NCBI RefSeq assembly: GCF_937906905.1
Contig: NZ_CALERY010000011.1
Span: 1-64,000, forward strand
Source: an uncultured Helicobacter sp.
Lineage (GTDB): Bacteria; Campylobacterota; Campylobacteria; Campylobacterales; Helicobacteraceae
Length of the DNA: 64,000 bases
Direction: 5' to 3'
The first letter of the stretch is position 1. Each line of letters opens with the position of its first letter. The notes below the pieces were generated by a model. It ran no database searches and had not been told where the DNA came from. It saw nothing but the letters and a program-made list of their open reading frames with translations. This document shows, piece after piece, positions 51,984 through 60,355 of the stretch. Position numbers and translations under genes: made by a program.

Positions 51984-52416
51984 CCAAATGCTGTGCGCTG
52001 GATTTTGGCGCGCACCTCTTTGTGTATTTTTGCGCGTAGGCTTTGGACTGGTGCTGTTTGCTTTGTGTGCGCATGCAGCAAAGCCTGTATGGGATATCCA
52101 AGAGGAGCTTTCATTAAAAAAAGATGAGCTCTACACACAGGAGTTTGCTCTCTCTGGCATACCAAAAACGCTCAAACTCTACTGGACACTCTATAAAAAC
52201 TACGGACTTGTCGTGCATTTGCAATACGATAAATTCCCCTATCAATTCGTGCTTTATACGGATTATAAGCGAAAAAGTTTTACACTTCCACTCTCACAGG
52301 GCAATGACATTGATAAAGACGCATATTTACTCTTAAGCTTCAAAGATTTTGATGATCAAGAGAAAGTGGCGCATTTGGGGTTGTTTGTCATGCTGCCCAA
52401 ACGATCTTCTCCCTAG
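51976..52416 (+). CDS. Exported protein of unknown function (HP0241 position)
   Basis: 146 residues. N-terminal hydrophobic segment FLRVGFGLVLFALCAHAAKP is a signal peptide, cut probably after AHA. The mature part is small and aromatic-rich (LKLYWTLYKNYGLVVHLQYDKFPYQFVLYTDY), probably beta-sheet. Position between the HP0242-like gene and ispB corresponds to HP0241. Function unknown. Confidence 0.75.
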   Translation: MNSQMLCAGFWRAPLCVFLRVGFGLVLFALCAHAAKPVWDIQEELSLKKDELYTQEFALSGIPKTLKLYWTLYKNYGLVVHLQYDKFPYQFVLYTDYKRKSFTLPLSQGNDIDKDAYLLLSFKDFDDQEKVAHLGLFVMLPKRSSP

Positions 52417-52438
52417 AATCTAGCACAAAGGAGTAGAA

Positions 52439-53461
52439 ATGGCAAAAGCCAATAGTGCCGAGCAATACAAAGCACAAGAAAGCGAGCTACTACGAGCGGT
52501 GCAAGCGCAGTGCGATACATGGATAGCACAGCTAGATTCCACGCATGTCAGCAGCATGTATGCCACAATAAATCAAGGCAAAATGCTGCGCTCTAAGCTC
52601 ATCATCGCCATTGCTGCGCCGCATGTAGAATCTACACTAAATGCTAGCGCGCCAGAATCTGCATTGGATTCTGCTCCTAGCCAGAGTTCAGGATTGTCAT
52701 TGCGCGAGTCTGTCATCAAGCTTTGCGCTATTATCGAGCTAATTCAATGCGCTTCATTACTGCATGATGATGTGATCGATTCTGCGACTTCTCGGCGCGG
52801 GAATGTAAGCGTCAATGCCGCATTTGGCGATAAATCTGCCATTATGCTAGGCGATATACTCTACTCCAATGCCTTTGCGCAGCTCTGTGGATTCTCCAGT
52901 CAAATTGCGCGCGTAGTGGCAGAATCTGTCAGCGCGCTTTCTCTTGGCGAAATTGAAGATGTCGCATACAGCCGAGCATTCCAGCCAGATTTGGAGATTT
53001 ATTACAGAATCGTGCGCAACAAAACCGCCGCGTTGCTTGCCAGCAGCGCCAAAGCTGCTGCGCTGCTTGTAGGGCGTGATGCAAACGCCTATGAAGCCTA
53101 TGGACTAAATCTCGGTATGGCATTTCAAATCATCGATGATCTCCTAGACATCACGCAAGATACGCACACACTAGGCAAACCCGCGCTCAATGACATACAA
53201 GAGGGTAAAAGCACCCTGCCCTATATCCTTCTCTATGCTAGGCTAGATTCTAATGCCAAAGAAGAGTTCCTGCGCTGCTTTGAGAGCGCAGATTCTGCGA
53301 GTATCGCACGCATTCAAGCCATGCTAGCAGAATCTTGCGTGCTAGCAGAATCCAAACAAATCGCAAAAGACTTTATCCACAAAGCCCTAGAATCTATCCG
53401 GCATGAGCGCAATAGCAAGCTAGAATCTATCGCTAATGCGCTTATTGAAAGGAATCACTAA
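52439..53461 (+). CDS. ispB: Polyprenyl diphosphate synthase (IspB type)
   Basis: 340 residues. Builds the long prenyl chain of menaquinone from IPP. First Asp-rich motif LLHDDVIDSATSRRG and second QIIDDLLDITQD are intact, with GKMLRSKLIIAI and GDILYSNAF. Residues about 63-80 are a short Ser/Ala/Pro insertion (ESTLNASAPESALDSAPSQ). Followed after one base by hemA, so the two are probably cotranscribed. Confidence 0.94.
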   Translation: MAKANSAEQYKAQESELLRAVQAQCDTWIAQLDSTHVSSMYATINQGKMLRSKLIIAIAAPHVESTLNASAPESALDSAPSQSSGLSLRESVIKLCAIIELIQCASLLHDDVIDSATSRRGNVSVNAAFGDKSAIMLGDILYSNAFAQLCGFSSQIARVVAESVSALSLGEIEDVAYSRAFQPDLEIYYRIVRNKTAALLASSAKAAALLVGRDANAYEAYGLNLGMAFQIIDDLLDITQDTHTLGKPALNDIQEGKSTLPYILLYARLDSNAKEEFLRCFESADSASIARIQAMLAESCVLAESKQIAKDFIHKALESIRHERNSKLESIANALIERNH

Positions 53462-53462
53462 C

Positions 53463-54884
53463 ATGCAGCTCCGCTACCTTACCCTAAGCTTCTCGCACAA
53501 AAGCACGCCAATCGCCCTGCGTGAGAGACTAGCACTCCCCCAAGATCGCCTAAGTGATTTTATCTTAAGCCTACGGGACAAAGTCCCAAGCCTCCAAGAA
53601 GCTCTTCTGCTTAATACCTGCAACCGCGTAGAGTTCTATCTCTGCACACGCGCGCCGCAGGAGTGTATTACCGCAGTGCTTAGTCGATTTGGCGCGTATG
53701 TGGGTATAGAGCTTTCCCTGCTAGAATCCCATTGTAAAAGCGCGCTTGATAGCGAAGCAGTGCATCATATCTTTAGCGTGGTGAGCGGGCTGGATAGTAT
53801 CGTGCTAGGCGAGACGCAAATCGTAAGCCAGATGAAAGAAGCTTATAAACTCTGTTTTGAGCTAGGAGTATGCGGGCAGGAGATAACAAGGCTTATGCAC
53901 TTTGCTTTCCGCACAGCAGCTAAAGTGCGCACACAAACAGCCATCGCTAAAGCCCCTCTCTCTATCGCTTCAGTATGTGTGAAAAAGTCCCTAGAATCCG
54001 CCCCTAAGCGTGCGCTCGTGCTTGGGATAGGAGAGATGGGGCAGTTAGTAGTGCGGCATTTGCTGGATTCTGGCGTGAGTGTCTATATGAGCAATCGCAC
54101 CAAATCCAAAGCCATAAGCTTTGCTACCACACTACTAGAGGAGAAAAAAATCACCCAAATCACGCATGTTATCCCAGGTGATTTATCTCCAGAATCTAGC
54201 GCAGAATCTAAATCCAATCCAAACCCCCAGCTAGGTATCATCGAGTGGCAGGATATATCCACATGCCTAGGGAGTTTTAGATTTGTCTTTAGTGCCACAA
54301 GTGCGCAAGAACTTATCATCACGCAAGACATGGCACGCGCGCTAGATTCTAGTCGCATAGATGTTGCGACGCACGCTACACAATCCACACCCCCTCGCCA
54401 ATGGTTTGATCTCGCTGTCCCGCGCGATATCGATGAGGCATGTGCGAGCGATAGGATTGCAGTGCTTTGTGTCGATGATTTACAGCAGATCATCGAGAAA
54501 AACCGCTCGCAGAAAAAGGCGCATGTCCAAGAAGCCTATGGACTTATTGGCATGGCGGTGCGCGAGTATTTCCACTGGATAGAGAGTCTTGATGTCCTCC
54601 CGCTCATCAAATCTATGCGCCAAAAAGCCAAAGAAGCCTCCCTCCAAGAAGTCGCGCGCGCGGTGAAAAAGGGCTATCTCCCCAAAGAGCAAGAAGAGGA
54701 AGTGCTGCGGATTTTGCACAATGCCTTTAATGTCTTTTTGCATAACCCAACGCTAAATCTCAAAGACCTCTCCCACCATGAAGAAGGCGATATCATCATC
54801 GAAGCCTTGCAAAAAGTTTTCACCGACAAAACACAATCCAACCTGCTCAACCGCTATAAATGCGAGTATGACACGACTTTATAA
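53463..54884 (+). CDS. hemA: Glutamyl-tRNA reductase
   Basis: 473 residues from ATG 53463. First committed step of haem synthesis: reduces Glu-tRNA to glutamate-1-semialdehyde with NADPH. Catalytic Cys53 in LLLNTCNRVEFYL; substrate loop GLDSIVLGETQIVSQMKEAY; NADPH domain VLGIGEMGQLVVRHLL and MSNRTKSKA; C-terminal dimerisation helices. A short insertion PESSAESKSNPNPQ (about 240-256) sits in the NADPH domain, encoded by AGAATCTAG motifs. Confidence 0.95.
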   Translation: MQLRYLTLSFSHKSTPIALRERLALPQDRLSDFILSLRDKVPSLQEALLLNTCNRVEFYLCTRAPQECITAVLSRFGAYVGIELSLLESHCKSALDSEAVHHIFSVVSGLDSIVLGETQIVSQMKEAYKLCFELGVCGQEITRLMHFAFRTAAKVRTQTAIAKAPLSIASVCVKKSLESAPKRALVLGIGEMGQLVVRHLLDSGVSVYMSNRTKSKAISFATTLLEEKKITQITHVIPGDLSPESSAESKSNPNPQLGIIEWQDISTCLGSFRFVFSATSAQELIITQDMARALDSSRIDVATHATQSTPPRQWFDLAVPRDIDEACASDRIAVLCVDDLQQIIEKNRSQKKAHVQEAYGLIGMAVREYFHWIESLDVLPLIKSMRQKAKEASLQEVARAVKKGYLPKEQEEEVLRILHNAFNVFLHNPTLNLKDLSHHEEGDIIIEALQKVFTDKTQSNLLNRYKCEYDTTL

Positions 54885-54893
54885 GGAGCGTTT

Positions 54894-56759
54894 ATGCTGT
54901 ATTCTCGTATGCTTATCCCCACGAGCAAAGAAACCCCCAAAGACGCAGTGCTAAAAAGCCATAAGCTTCTCCTACGCGCAGGCTATATCCACCAAAGCGG
55001 CAGTGGGATTTACAGCCTGCTACCACTTGGCAAAATTGTGCTAGACAAAATCGCCACAATCGTGCGCAATGCCATGAATCAAGCAGGCGCGCAAGAAGTG
55101 TTGCTAAGCTTTGTAACCCCTGCAGAGCTGTGGATCGAGTCTGGGCGCTATGAAAAATACGGCAAAGAACTACTGCGCTTTTGTGATCGCAAAAACAATG
55201 CCTTTGTGCTAGGACCAACGCATGAAGAGAGTATCACCCAGCTTGTCAAATCCTATGTCAAATCCTACAAAGCCCTCCCGCTTAATCTCTACCAAATCCA
55301 GCTCAAATTCCGTGATGAAGTGCGACCACGCTTTGGGCTTTTACGCACACGCGAATTTCTTATGAAAGATGGTTATAGCTTCCATAGCTCGCAGCAAGAT
55401 TTAGTGCGCGAGTTTCATAACATGTATAACGCTTATAGTAAGATTTTTAGCGAGCTAGGGCTGGAGTTTCGCGCTGTGGAGGCGGACTCTGGTGCGATTG
55501 GAGGGAGTGGGAGCAAGGAGTTTATGGTGCTAGCAGATTCTGGTGAGGATACGCTAGTCATCTGCCAATCTTGCGAATATGCTGCCAATATCGAGGCTGC
55601 CAAACGCGCTAAGCGAGCTGCGCCAGAGCCTGAGCCCAAAGCCCAGCTTGCCAAATTTAGCACGCCAAATGTCAAAACTATCGATGAAGTGTGCGCATTT
55701 TTCCACATTGCCCCCTACTATGCGCTAAAAGCCGTAGTGAAAAAATTCACCTACAAACTCGATGCTAGCAAGCAGGATTCTCATACACCAGAATCCACCC
55801 AAAGCAATATCAGCACAGATTTTGCAGTGTTTTTCCTGCGCGGTGATGATAGCCTAGAGGAGATAAAAGCGCTAAATGCTCTTAGTGTGCAAGGATTTGA
55901 CGCACTAGAGATTATCGATGCTAGCGAGCCAGAGCTTGAAGCCCTTGGGCTGCATGCTGGGAGTATCGGTGCAGTGGGCTTGCGGAATCTTATAGGCAAT
56001 CGCCCAATCATCTTTGATGAAGATTTGCGTGAAAGCAGCGGGCTTATCTGCGGTGGCAATGAAAAAGACACGCATATCGTAGGCGTAGATCTTGGAGAGT
56101 TTGCCTCTATCACCTATGCCCCGCTTGCAAGCGTGCGCGAGAGCGATATCTGCGCATGCTGTGGAGGCAAACTCACACATAAAAAGGGCATAGAAGTAGG
56201 TCATATCTTCCAGCTAGGGACAAAATACTCCAGCGCAATGGGAGCGGAATATTTGGGCGAAGACGCTCGCCCAGCACCTTTTATCATGGGCTGCTATGGG
56301 ATTGGTATCTCGCGATTGCTTCCTGCGATTTTAGAGCAAAAGGCTGATGAGAAAGGCTGCGTGTGGAGCGCGGCAAGTGCGCCATTCATGGTGCAAATCA
56401 TCATCGCAAACTGCAAGCAAGAGGAGCAGCGGCAATATGGCATGGCACTCTATGAGAATCTCCAATCGCGTGGGATTACCACACTCTGTGATGATAGGGA
56501 CGCGCGATTTGGTGCGAAAATGGCAGATTTTGAGCTTGTAGGCGCGGCAGTGTATGGCGTGGTCGTGGGCAAAAGCCTAGAATCTGGCAAAATCGAGCTA
56601 ATAGCGCGCGATGGGTTGGAGCGCAAAGAGATAGATTCCCACAATGCAGCAGAGCAAATCGCAGCGCTTGTGTCAAATAGCATACAACCAACAAACAGCG
56701 CGCATGGAAACGCATGCCAACACACCGCGCAAAACCAACCCCACCAAGGCAGAGTCTAA
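54894..56759 (+). CDS. proS: Prolyl-tRNA synthetase (bacterial type)
   Basis: 621 residues. Class II synthetase with the inserted editing domain. Motif 1 (SGIYSLLPLGKIVLDKIATIVRNAMNQAGAQEVLL), motif 2 (FRDEVRPRFGLLRTREFLMKDGYSFH) and motif 3 (MGCYGIGISRLLPAILEQ) are complete. The YbaK-like editing domain spans about residues 260-390 and includes a Ser/Thr/Asn-rich loop (KQDSHTPESTQSNIST). The last 20 residues are an unconserved Asn/Gln/His tail. Its stop overlaps the next start (TAATG). Confidence 0.96.
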   Translation: MLYSRMLIPTSKETPKDAVLKSHKLLLRAGYIHQSGSGIYSLLPLGKIVLDKIATIVRNAMNQAGAQEVLLSFVTPAELWIESGRYEKYGKELLRFCDRKNNAFVLGPTHEESITQLVKSYVKSYKALPLNLYQIQLKFRDEVRPRFGLLRTREFLMKDGYSFHSSQQDLVREFHNMYNAYSKIFSELGLEFRAVEADSGAIGGSGSKEFMVLADSGEDTLVICQSCEYAANIEAAKRAKRAAPEPEPKAQLAKFSTPNVKTIDEVCAFFHIAPYYALKAVVKKFTYKLDASKQDSHTPESTQSNISTDFAVFFLRGDDSLEEIKALNALSVQGFDALEIIDASEPELEALGLHAGSIGAVGLRNLIGNRPIIFDEDLRESSGLICGGNEKDTHIVGVDLGEFASITYAPLASVRESDICACCGGKLTHKKGIEVGHIFQLGTKYSSAMGAEYLGEDARPAPFIMGCYGIGISRLLPAILEQKADEKGCVWSAASAPFMVQIIIANCKQEEQRQYGMALYENLQSRGITTLCDDRDARFGAKMADFELVGAAVYGVVVGKSLESGKIELIARDGLERKEIDSHNAAEQIAALVSNSIQPTNSAHGNACQHTAQNQPHQGRV

Positions 56760-57244
56760 TGCGTGCGCTGGTGCTATGGCTGGGGTTTGGGTTTGTGGCG
56801 TTGGAGCTACTTGGGTTTAGCATGTTTGTGAGCCGCTTTGGATTTGTGTGGCTGGTAGTGGAGATATTTCTCACAGGGATTTTGGGACTTAGATTCCTAA
56901 GCACTGCACTCTCACGCTTAAATCTTGCGCTCAATGAGCTTCTCATCAGTCTAACACAAGAGAGTATTTTCTCTCTCCTTAGCCGCAGTATGCTTGGGGT
57001 GTTTGGCGCATTTTTACTGCTATTGCCTGGGATTTTTAGCGATATTATGGGTGCAGTCTGCCTGCTTTCTAGCGCCCTCCTAGCCAAATCCACTAAAACC
57101 TCCACACAGGATTCTGCATCGTGGGATTCTGCATTTGCTGCGCATTTGCGCAAGCAAGGCTATCAAAACAATATGCGCCAAAATGACAATGACGAAATCA
57201 TCGATGTGGAAGTGCTAGATTCTACACAGGAGAAAAAATCATGA
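56759..57244 (+). CDS. FxsA family membrane protein
   Basis: 161 residues from ATG 56759, which overlaps the proS stop by one base. FxsA-type proteins are small cytoplasmic-membrane proteins with about four helices; overproduction in E. coli relieves phage T7 exclusion by F. LGFGFVALELLGFSMFVSRFGFVWLVVEIFLTGILG and LLRSR-like/LPGIFSDIMGAVCLL segments fit. C-terminal tail acidic. Overlaps hemC by 4 bp, so inserted in the proS-hemC operon. Confidence 0.82.
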   Translation: MRALVLWLGFGFVALELLGFSMFVSRFGFVWLVVEIFLTGILGLRFLSTALSRLNLALNELLISLTQESIFSLLSRSMLGVFGAFLLLLPGIFSDIMGAVCLLSSALLAKSTKTSTQDSASWDSAFAAHLRKQGYQNNMRQNDNDEIIDVEVLDSTQEKKS

Positions 57245-58290
57245 GAGAGCTAAAAATCGGCACACGCGGGAGTGCGCTCGCGCTTTGGCAGGCAAACCAT
57301 ATCAAAGATCGTCTCCTGGAGCTAGGCATAGAATCTAGCCTGCAAATCATCAAAACCAAAGGCGATAAAATCCTAGATGTCTCGCTGGCAAAAATCGGGG
57401 GCAAAGGACTTTTCACCAAAGAGCTTGAAGAGCAGCTCCTAAGCGGGGAAATCGATCTAGCCGTGCATTCGCTAAAAGATGTCCCAGTCGATCTGCCAGA
57501 ATCTTTGACACTAGCGTGTATCACCCAGCGCGAAGATGTGCGAGACTGCCTTGTGAGCTATCACTATCCCAATCTCCTTGACCTCCCAGAATCTGCAAAA
57601 GTCGGCACAACATCGCTTCGCCGGAGTATGCAGATAAAAGCCCTGCGCCAAGATCTCTGCACGCTCTCCTTGCGTGGCAATGTCCAAACACGCCTAAGCA
57701 AGCTAGAATCTGGTGAGTTCCATGCCATCATTCTCGCACATGCAGGGCTCAAGCGACTTGGGATTACGCATATCCCCTATATCACGCCCCTAAGCACTGA
57801 TAGCATGATCCCTGCCATGGGGCAAGCTGCGCTTGGGATTGAATGCAGAGAAGATGACTATGAGCTTGTAGAAGCGCTACAACAGCTACATTGCCAGCGC
57901 ACAGCCCTTTGCACGCAAGCAGAGCGAGAGTTCGTGCGTGTGCTAGAGGGAGGCTGCCAAGTGCCCATTGGCGTATATTGTGAGATACTGGATTCTAGCA
58001 CGCATGATAGTAGTAATGAGAGCGATGAAATAGATGAGCAGTGGGAGCAAAATCCTACAAACCAAGAGCCACAGCCAAAAGATTCTCGCAACCAAGCAAC
58101 TAGGCGGCAGGATTTTATCCGTATAGAGGCGATCATCGGGCTACCAGATGGAAGCAAAATGCTGCGAGAATCTATTACAGAGCATGCTTCTAAAGCAAAC
58201 GAAGCTGCGCGCGCATTAGCACACTCACTAATCGCCCAAGGCGCAAAAGATCTCCTACTCCAAGCTCAAAAGTTTTTCAACAATCTTTAA
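57241..58290 (+). CDS. hemC: Porphobilinogen deaminase (hydroxymethylbilane synthase)
   Basis: 349 residues against about 305-315 normally. Polymerises four porphobilinogen units to hydroxymethylbilane. GTRGSALALWQANHI, KGLFTKELEEQLLSGEIDLAVHSLKDVP, TSLRRSMQIKALR and RGNVQTRLSKLESGEFHAIILAHAGLKRLG are canonical; the dipyrromethane-bearing Cys is in EGGCQVPIG. About 40 Ser/Asn/Glu/Gln residues (about 248-290) are inserted in domain 3 just after that Cys, a surface loop in known structures. Ends in a 4-bp convergent overlap with the next gene. Confidence 0.95.
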   Translation: MRELKIGTRGSALALWQANHIKDRLLELGIESSLQIIKTKGDKILDVSLAKIGGKGLFTKELEEQLLSGEIDLAVHSLKDVPVDLPESLTLACITQREDVRDCLVSYHYPNLLDLPESAKVGTTSLRRSMQIKALRQDLCTLSLRGNVQTRLSKLESGEFHAIILAHAGLKRLGITHIPYITPLSTDSMIPAMGQAALGIECREDDYELVEALQQLHCQRTALCTQAEREFVRVLEGGCQVPIGVYCEILDSSTHDSSNESDEIDEQWEQNPTNQEPQPKDSRNQATRRQDFIRIEAIIGLPDGSKMLRESITEHASKANEAARALAHSLIAQGAKDLLLQAQKFFNNL

Positions 58291-58931
58291 GATCGGGTTT
58301 TGCGCCAAAATCTACTTACGCCTACTAGCACATGCCAAAGCACCAGCCCCACACATAGCACATACAGCCCCACATCAATCACGCTCTCATAGATAAGTCT
58401 CTCAAGAGCCTCGCCACTACCTAGTATCATGCTAGCAAACAGATTCCACCATAGCCCAAGCGCACCCAGAATCCCAAATACCCTAGAGCACATAAACGCA
58501 CACACCAGTATGCTACACACTACCAAAATCTGCACCCTAGAATCCACATAGTAAATATCAAAAGGCAAAAGTGCTAGCACGCCAAGATAGAGTATCGTGC
58601 CAAAACCCGCCCATAGACACACTATGCTAAAGGGTAGAATCCTTGCTTGAAGCACACCAGATACACGCAGTAGATACGCTGCACTTAGCCCCACACTTAG
58701 CGCACAAGGCACGCCAAAAAACGCATAGTAATACTCTAAAAAACTCCAGCCTAGAATCTTCACATTCCCAAGCACAAGCGCTAGCACAGAGAGCAAAATC
58801 CTAGCTTTTGTGCTTACCAACCAGCTACACGCGCGGCATGTAGCAAGCAGCACTTGGCACAACGCTAACACAAGTGCTAGGAGGCAGAGATTTAGCGCTA
58901 AAATGCGCACAAGCTCTATCACCTGGCTCAT
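58287..58931 (-). CDS. Polytopic membrane protein, unknown function
   Basis: 214 residues from ATG 58931 (AAAGGGG eight bases upstream). Seven or so hydrophobic segments rich in Leu, Val, Cys and Gly with few charges, for example ILALNLCLLALVLALCQVLLATC. No motif recognised. Overlaps the end of the 58928-60355 gene by 4 bp, so it is translationally coupled to that secreted protein and may help place or export it. Confidence 0.75.
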   Translation of the reverse strand: MSQVIELVRILALNLCLLALVLALCQVLLATCRACSWLVSTKARILLSVLALVLGNVKILGWSFLEYYYAFFGVPCALSVGLSAAYLLRVSGVLQARILPFSIVCLWAGFGTILYLGVLALLPFDIYYVDSRVQILVVCSILVCAFMCSRVFGILGALGLWWNLFASMILGSGEALERLIYESVIDVGLYVLCVGLVLWHVLVGVSRFWRKTRS

Positions 58932-60355
58932 TGTGCCAGCCCCTTTGCAATAGATTCTGGGCAAAAGCCTTTTCCCAAGCCTTTTGCGACATCTTTTGCG
59001 CTCTTGTCATCGAGCACAGACTTGGCTTTGGCATAGAGCTGGGCGCGATTTAGTAGAGCAGTTTTGATATAGGCGCGCTTATAGGTGTAGGCGATGTGGA
59101 GATATTGTGCGCTTTGATCAAGGCTTGGGTAGGAGACTTCGCTGGATTCTACGCTATCTAGCAGCATGATTGGCACAAACTCCGCTATCCCCCCATCGTC
59201 CTCTCTATATTTCTCACCTACCGCAGCTTCGCTAGATTCTCGCGCACTAGAATCTAGCTTACTGGAATTTCTAAGCGCATAAATCCATAGCTCCTGGCGT
59301 CCTTTGTGATTATGGAGCAAAAACACCCGATCCCCTATGGTAAAAAGCACCGATGAGCTGCCATTATTAGTAAGATTGCTAGGCTTAGTGGTGCAGTGCA
59401 TAGACTCTACGCCATTACAGAAGCTCACAATCATGGGGCTTGGGACATAGTTTCGATACACACCTAGGCTTTGCGTAGGGCTAAGTGCGATAAAACTTGG
59501 TTGTAGTTTAGAGTGCTCTTTGCGGGCTAAAATGCGATTGGGGGGGGGCAGCGGCAAAGATATGGATTCTAGTGCAGGTGTGGAGTTAAAATGCAAAAGC
59601 AGCGGATATTTGCGTGCGAGCTCATGATAGACAGGCAAGACAAACCCACCATTCTCAAGCTTCATCGCAGGGACGCGCACAAGAGAGGAGAGATTGGCAA
59701 AGGGGCTTAGGGCAAGCTCTTGCTTGAAATGTAGATTCTCCAGATTCTCATCAAACATCAGCCAATAGATTCTGCTCGTCGCCCAGCCACCCAAGCTCAC
59801 GCCCACGACAAACACATGCACCCTGCCAAGCGTATCAATAAAGCTAACAGGATTGCCAAGCTTGGAGATGAATTTGCCACTAAGTCGTGAGAGATGATTT
59901 GGAGTTAGAATCTCGCGCGGAGTGCTCCAGTGCCCCAGAATCTGCTTTTCATGAGTTTTTGCACTTGGGGTAAAAAAGCTCTGGTAAATCCCCACATCGC
60001 GCGCACCCTCCCTACTCCCAGCAAAATACAGCGCCATAAATGCACGCGTATCTGCACCATTAGGATTATGGTGTCGCACCTTATCAAGCGCGACAATGGC
60101 ACTTGCATGCGCACTTTTTTCAGGGTTTGGGATTGTGAAGTAGGCAGGTTTTAGCCTGCTGGATTCTGGGGTTGTGGATTCTAGCGCACAAGGATTGAGC
60201 ACCCCACTAGAATCTAGCGCGAAATGCTGCGTGCTAACACTCTTGTGTGTGAGAAACACAAACCCTATCGCACCAAGCACCAGCGCCCCAAAAAGCACGC
60301 TACTAAATCGCCATAAGCAGGTTTGCGCACCAATGTCTGGCATACTATTTGACAT
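58928..60355 (-). CDS. Membrane-anchored sialidase/BNR-like beta-propeller protein, phase-variable
   Basis: 475 residues. One N-terminal membrane helix (SSVLFGALVLGAIGFVFL) and a periplasmic domain with repeated blade-like strands: FMALYFAGSREGARDVGIYQSFF, HVFVVGVSLGGWATSRIYWLMF, SSVLFTIGDRVFLLHNHKGRQELWIYALR and YLHIAYTYKR. FAGSREGARDV and the late serial Asp-containing turns resemble the sialidase superfamily, though catalytic residues cannot be assigned. A C9 tract encodes Pro270-Pro272 in frame. Ser-rich inserts (SSKLDSSARESSEA) are encoded by AGAATC motifs. Coupled by overlap to the upstream ATP-sulphurylase-like gene and the downstream membrane protein. Confidence 0.75.
   Translation of the reverse strand: MSNSMPDIGAQTCLWRFSSVLFGALVLGAIGFVFLTHKSVSTQHFALDSSGVLNPCALESTTPESSRLKPAYFTIPNPEKSAHASAIVALDKVRHHNPNGADTRAFMALYFAGSREGARDVGIYQSFFTPSAKTHEKQILGHWSTPREILTPNHLSRLSGKFISKLGNPVSFIDTLGRVHVFVVGVSLGGWATSRIYWLMFDENLENLHFKQELALSPFANLSSLVRVPAMKLENGGFVLPVYHELARKYPLLLHFNSTPALESISLPLPPPNRILARKEHSKLQPSFIALSPTQSLGVYRNYVPSPMIVSFCNGVESMHCTTKPSNLTNNGSSSVLFTIGDRVFLLHNHKGRQELWIYALRNSSKLDSSARESSEAAVGEKYREDDGGIAEFVPIMLLDSVESSEVSYPSLDQSAQYLHIAYTYKRAYIKTALLNRAQLYAKAKSVLDDKSAKDVAKGLGKGFCPESIAKGLAQ
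59540..59548. repeat. G9 tract (C9 in propeller-protein gene)
   Basis: Nine G on the plus strand at codons 270-272 of the leftward gene. A one-base change would cut the protein to about 60 percent. The present length keeps it on. Confidence 0.88.
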
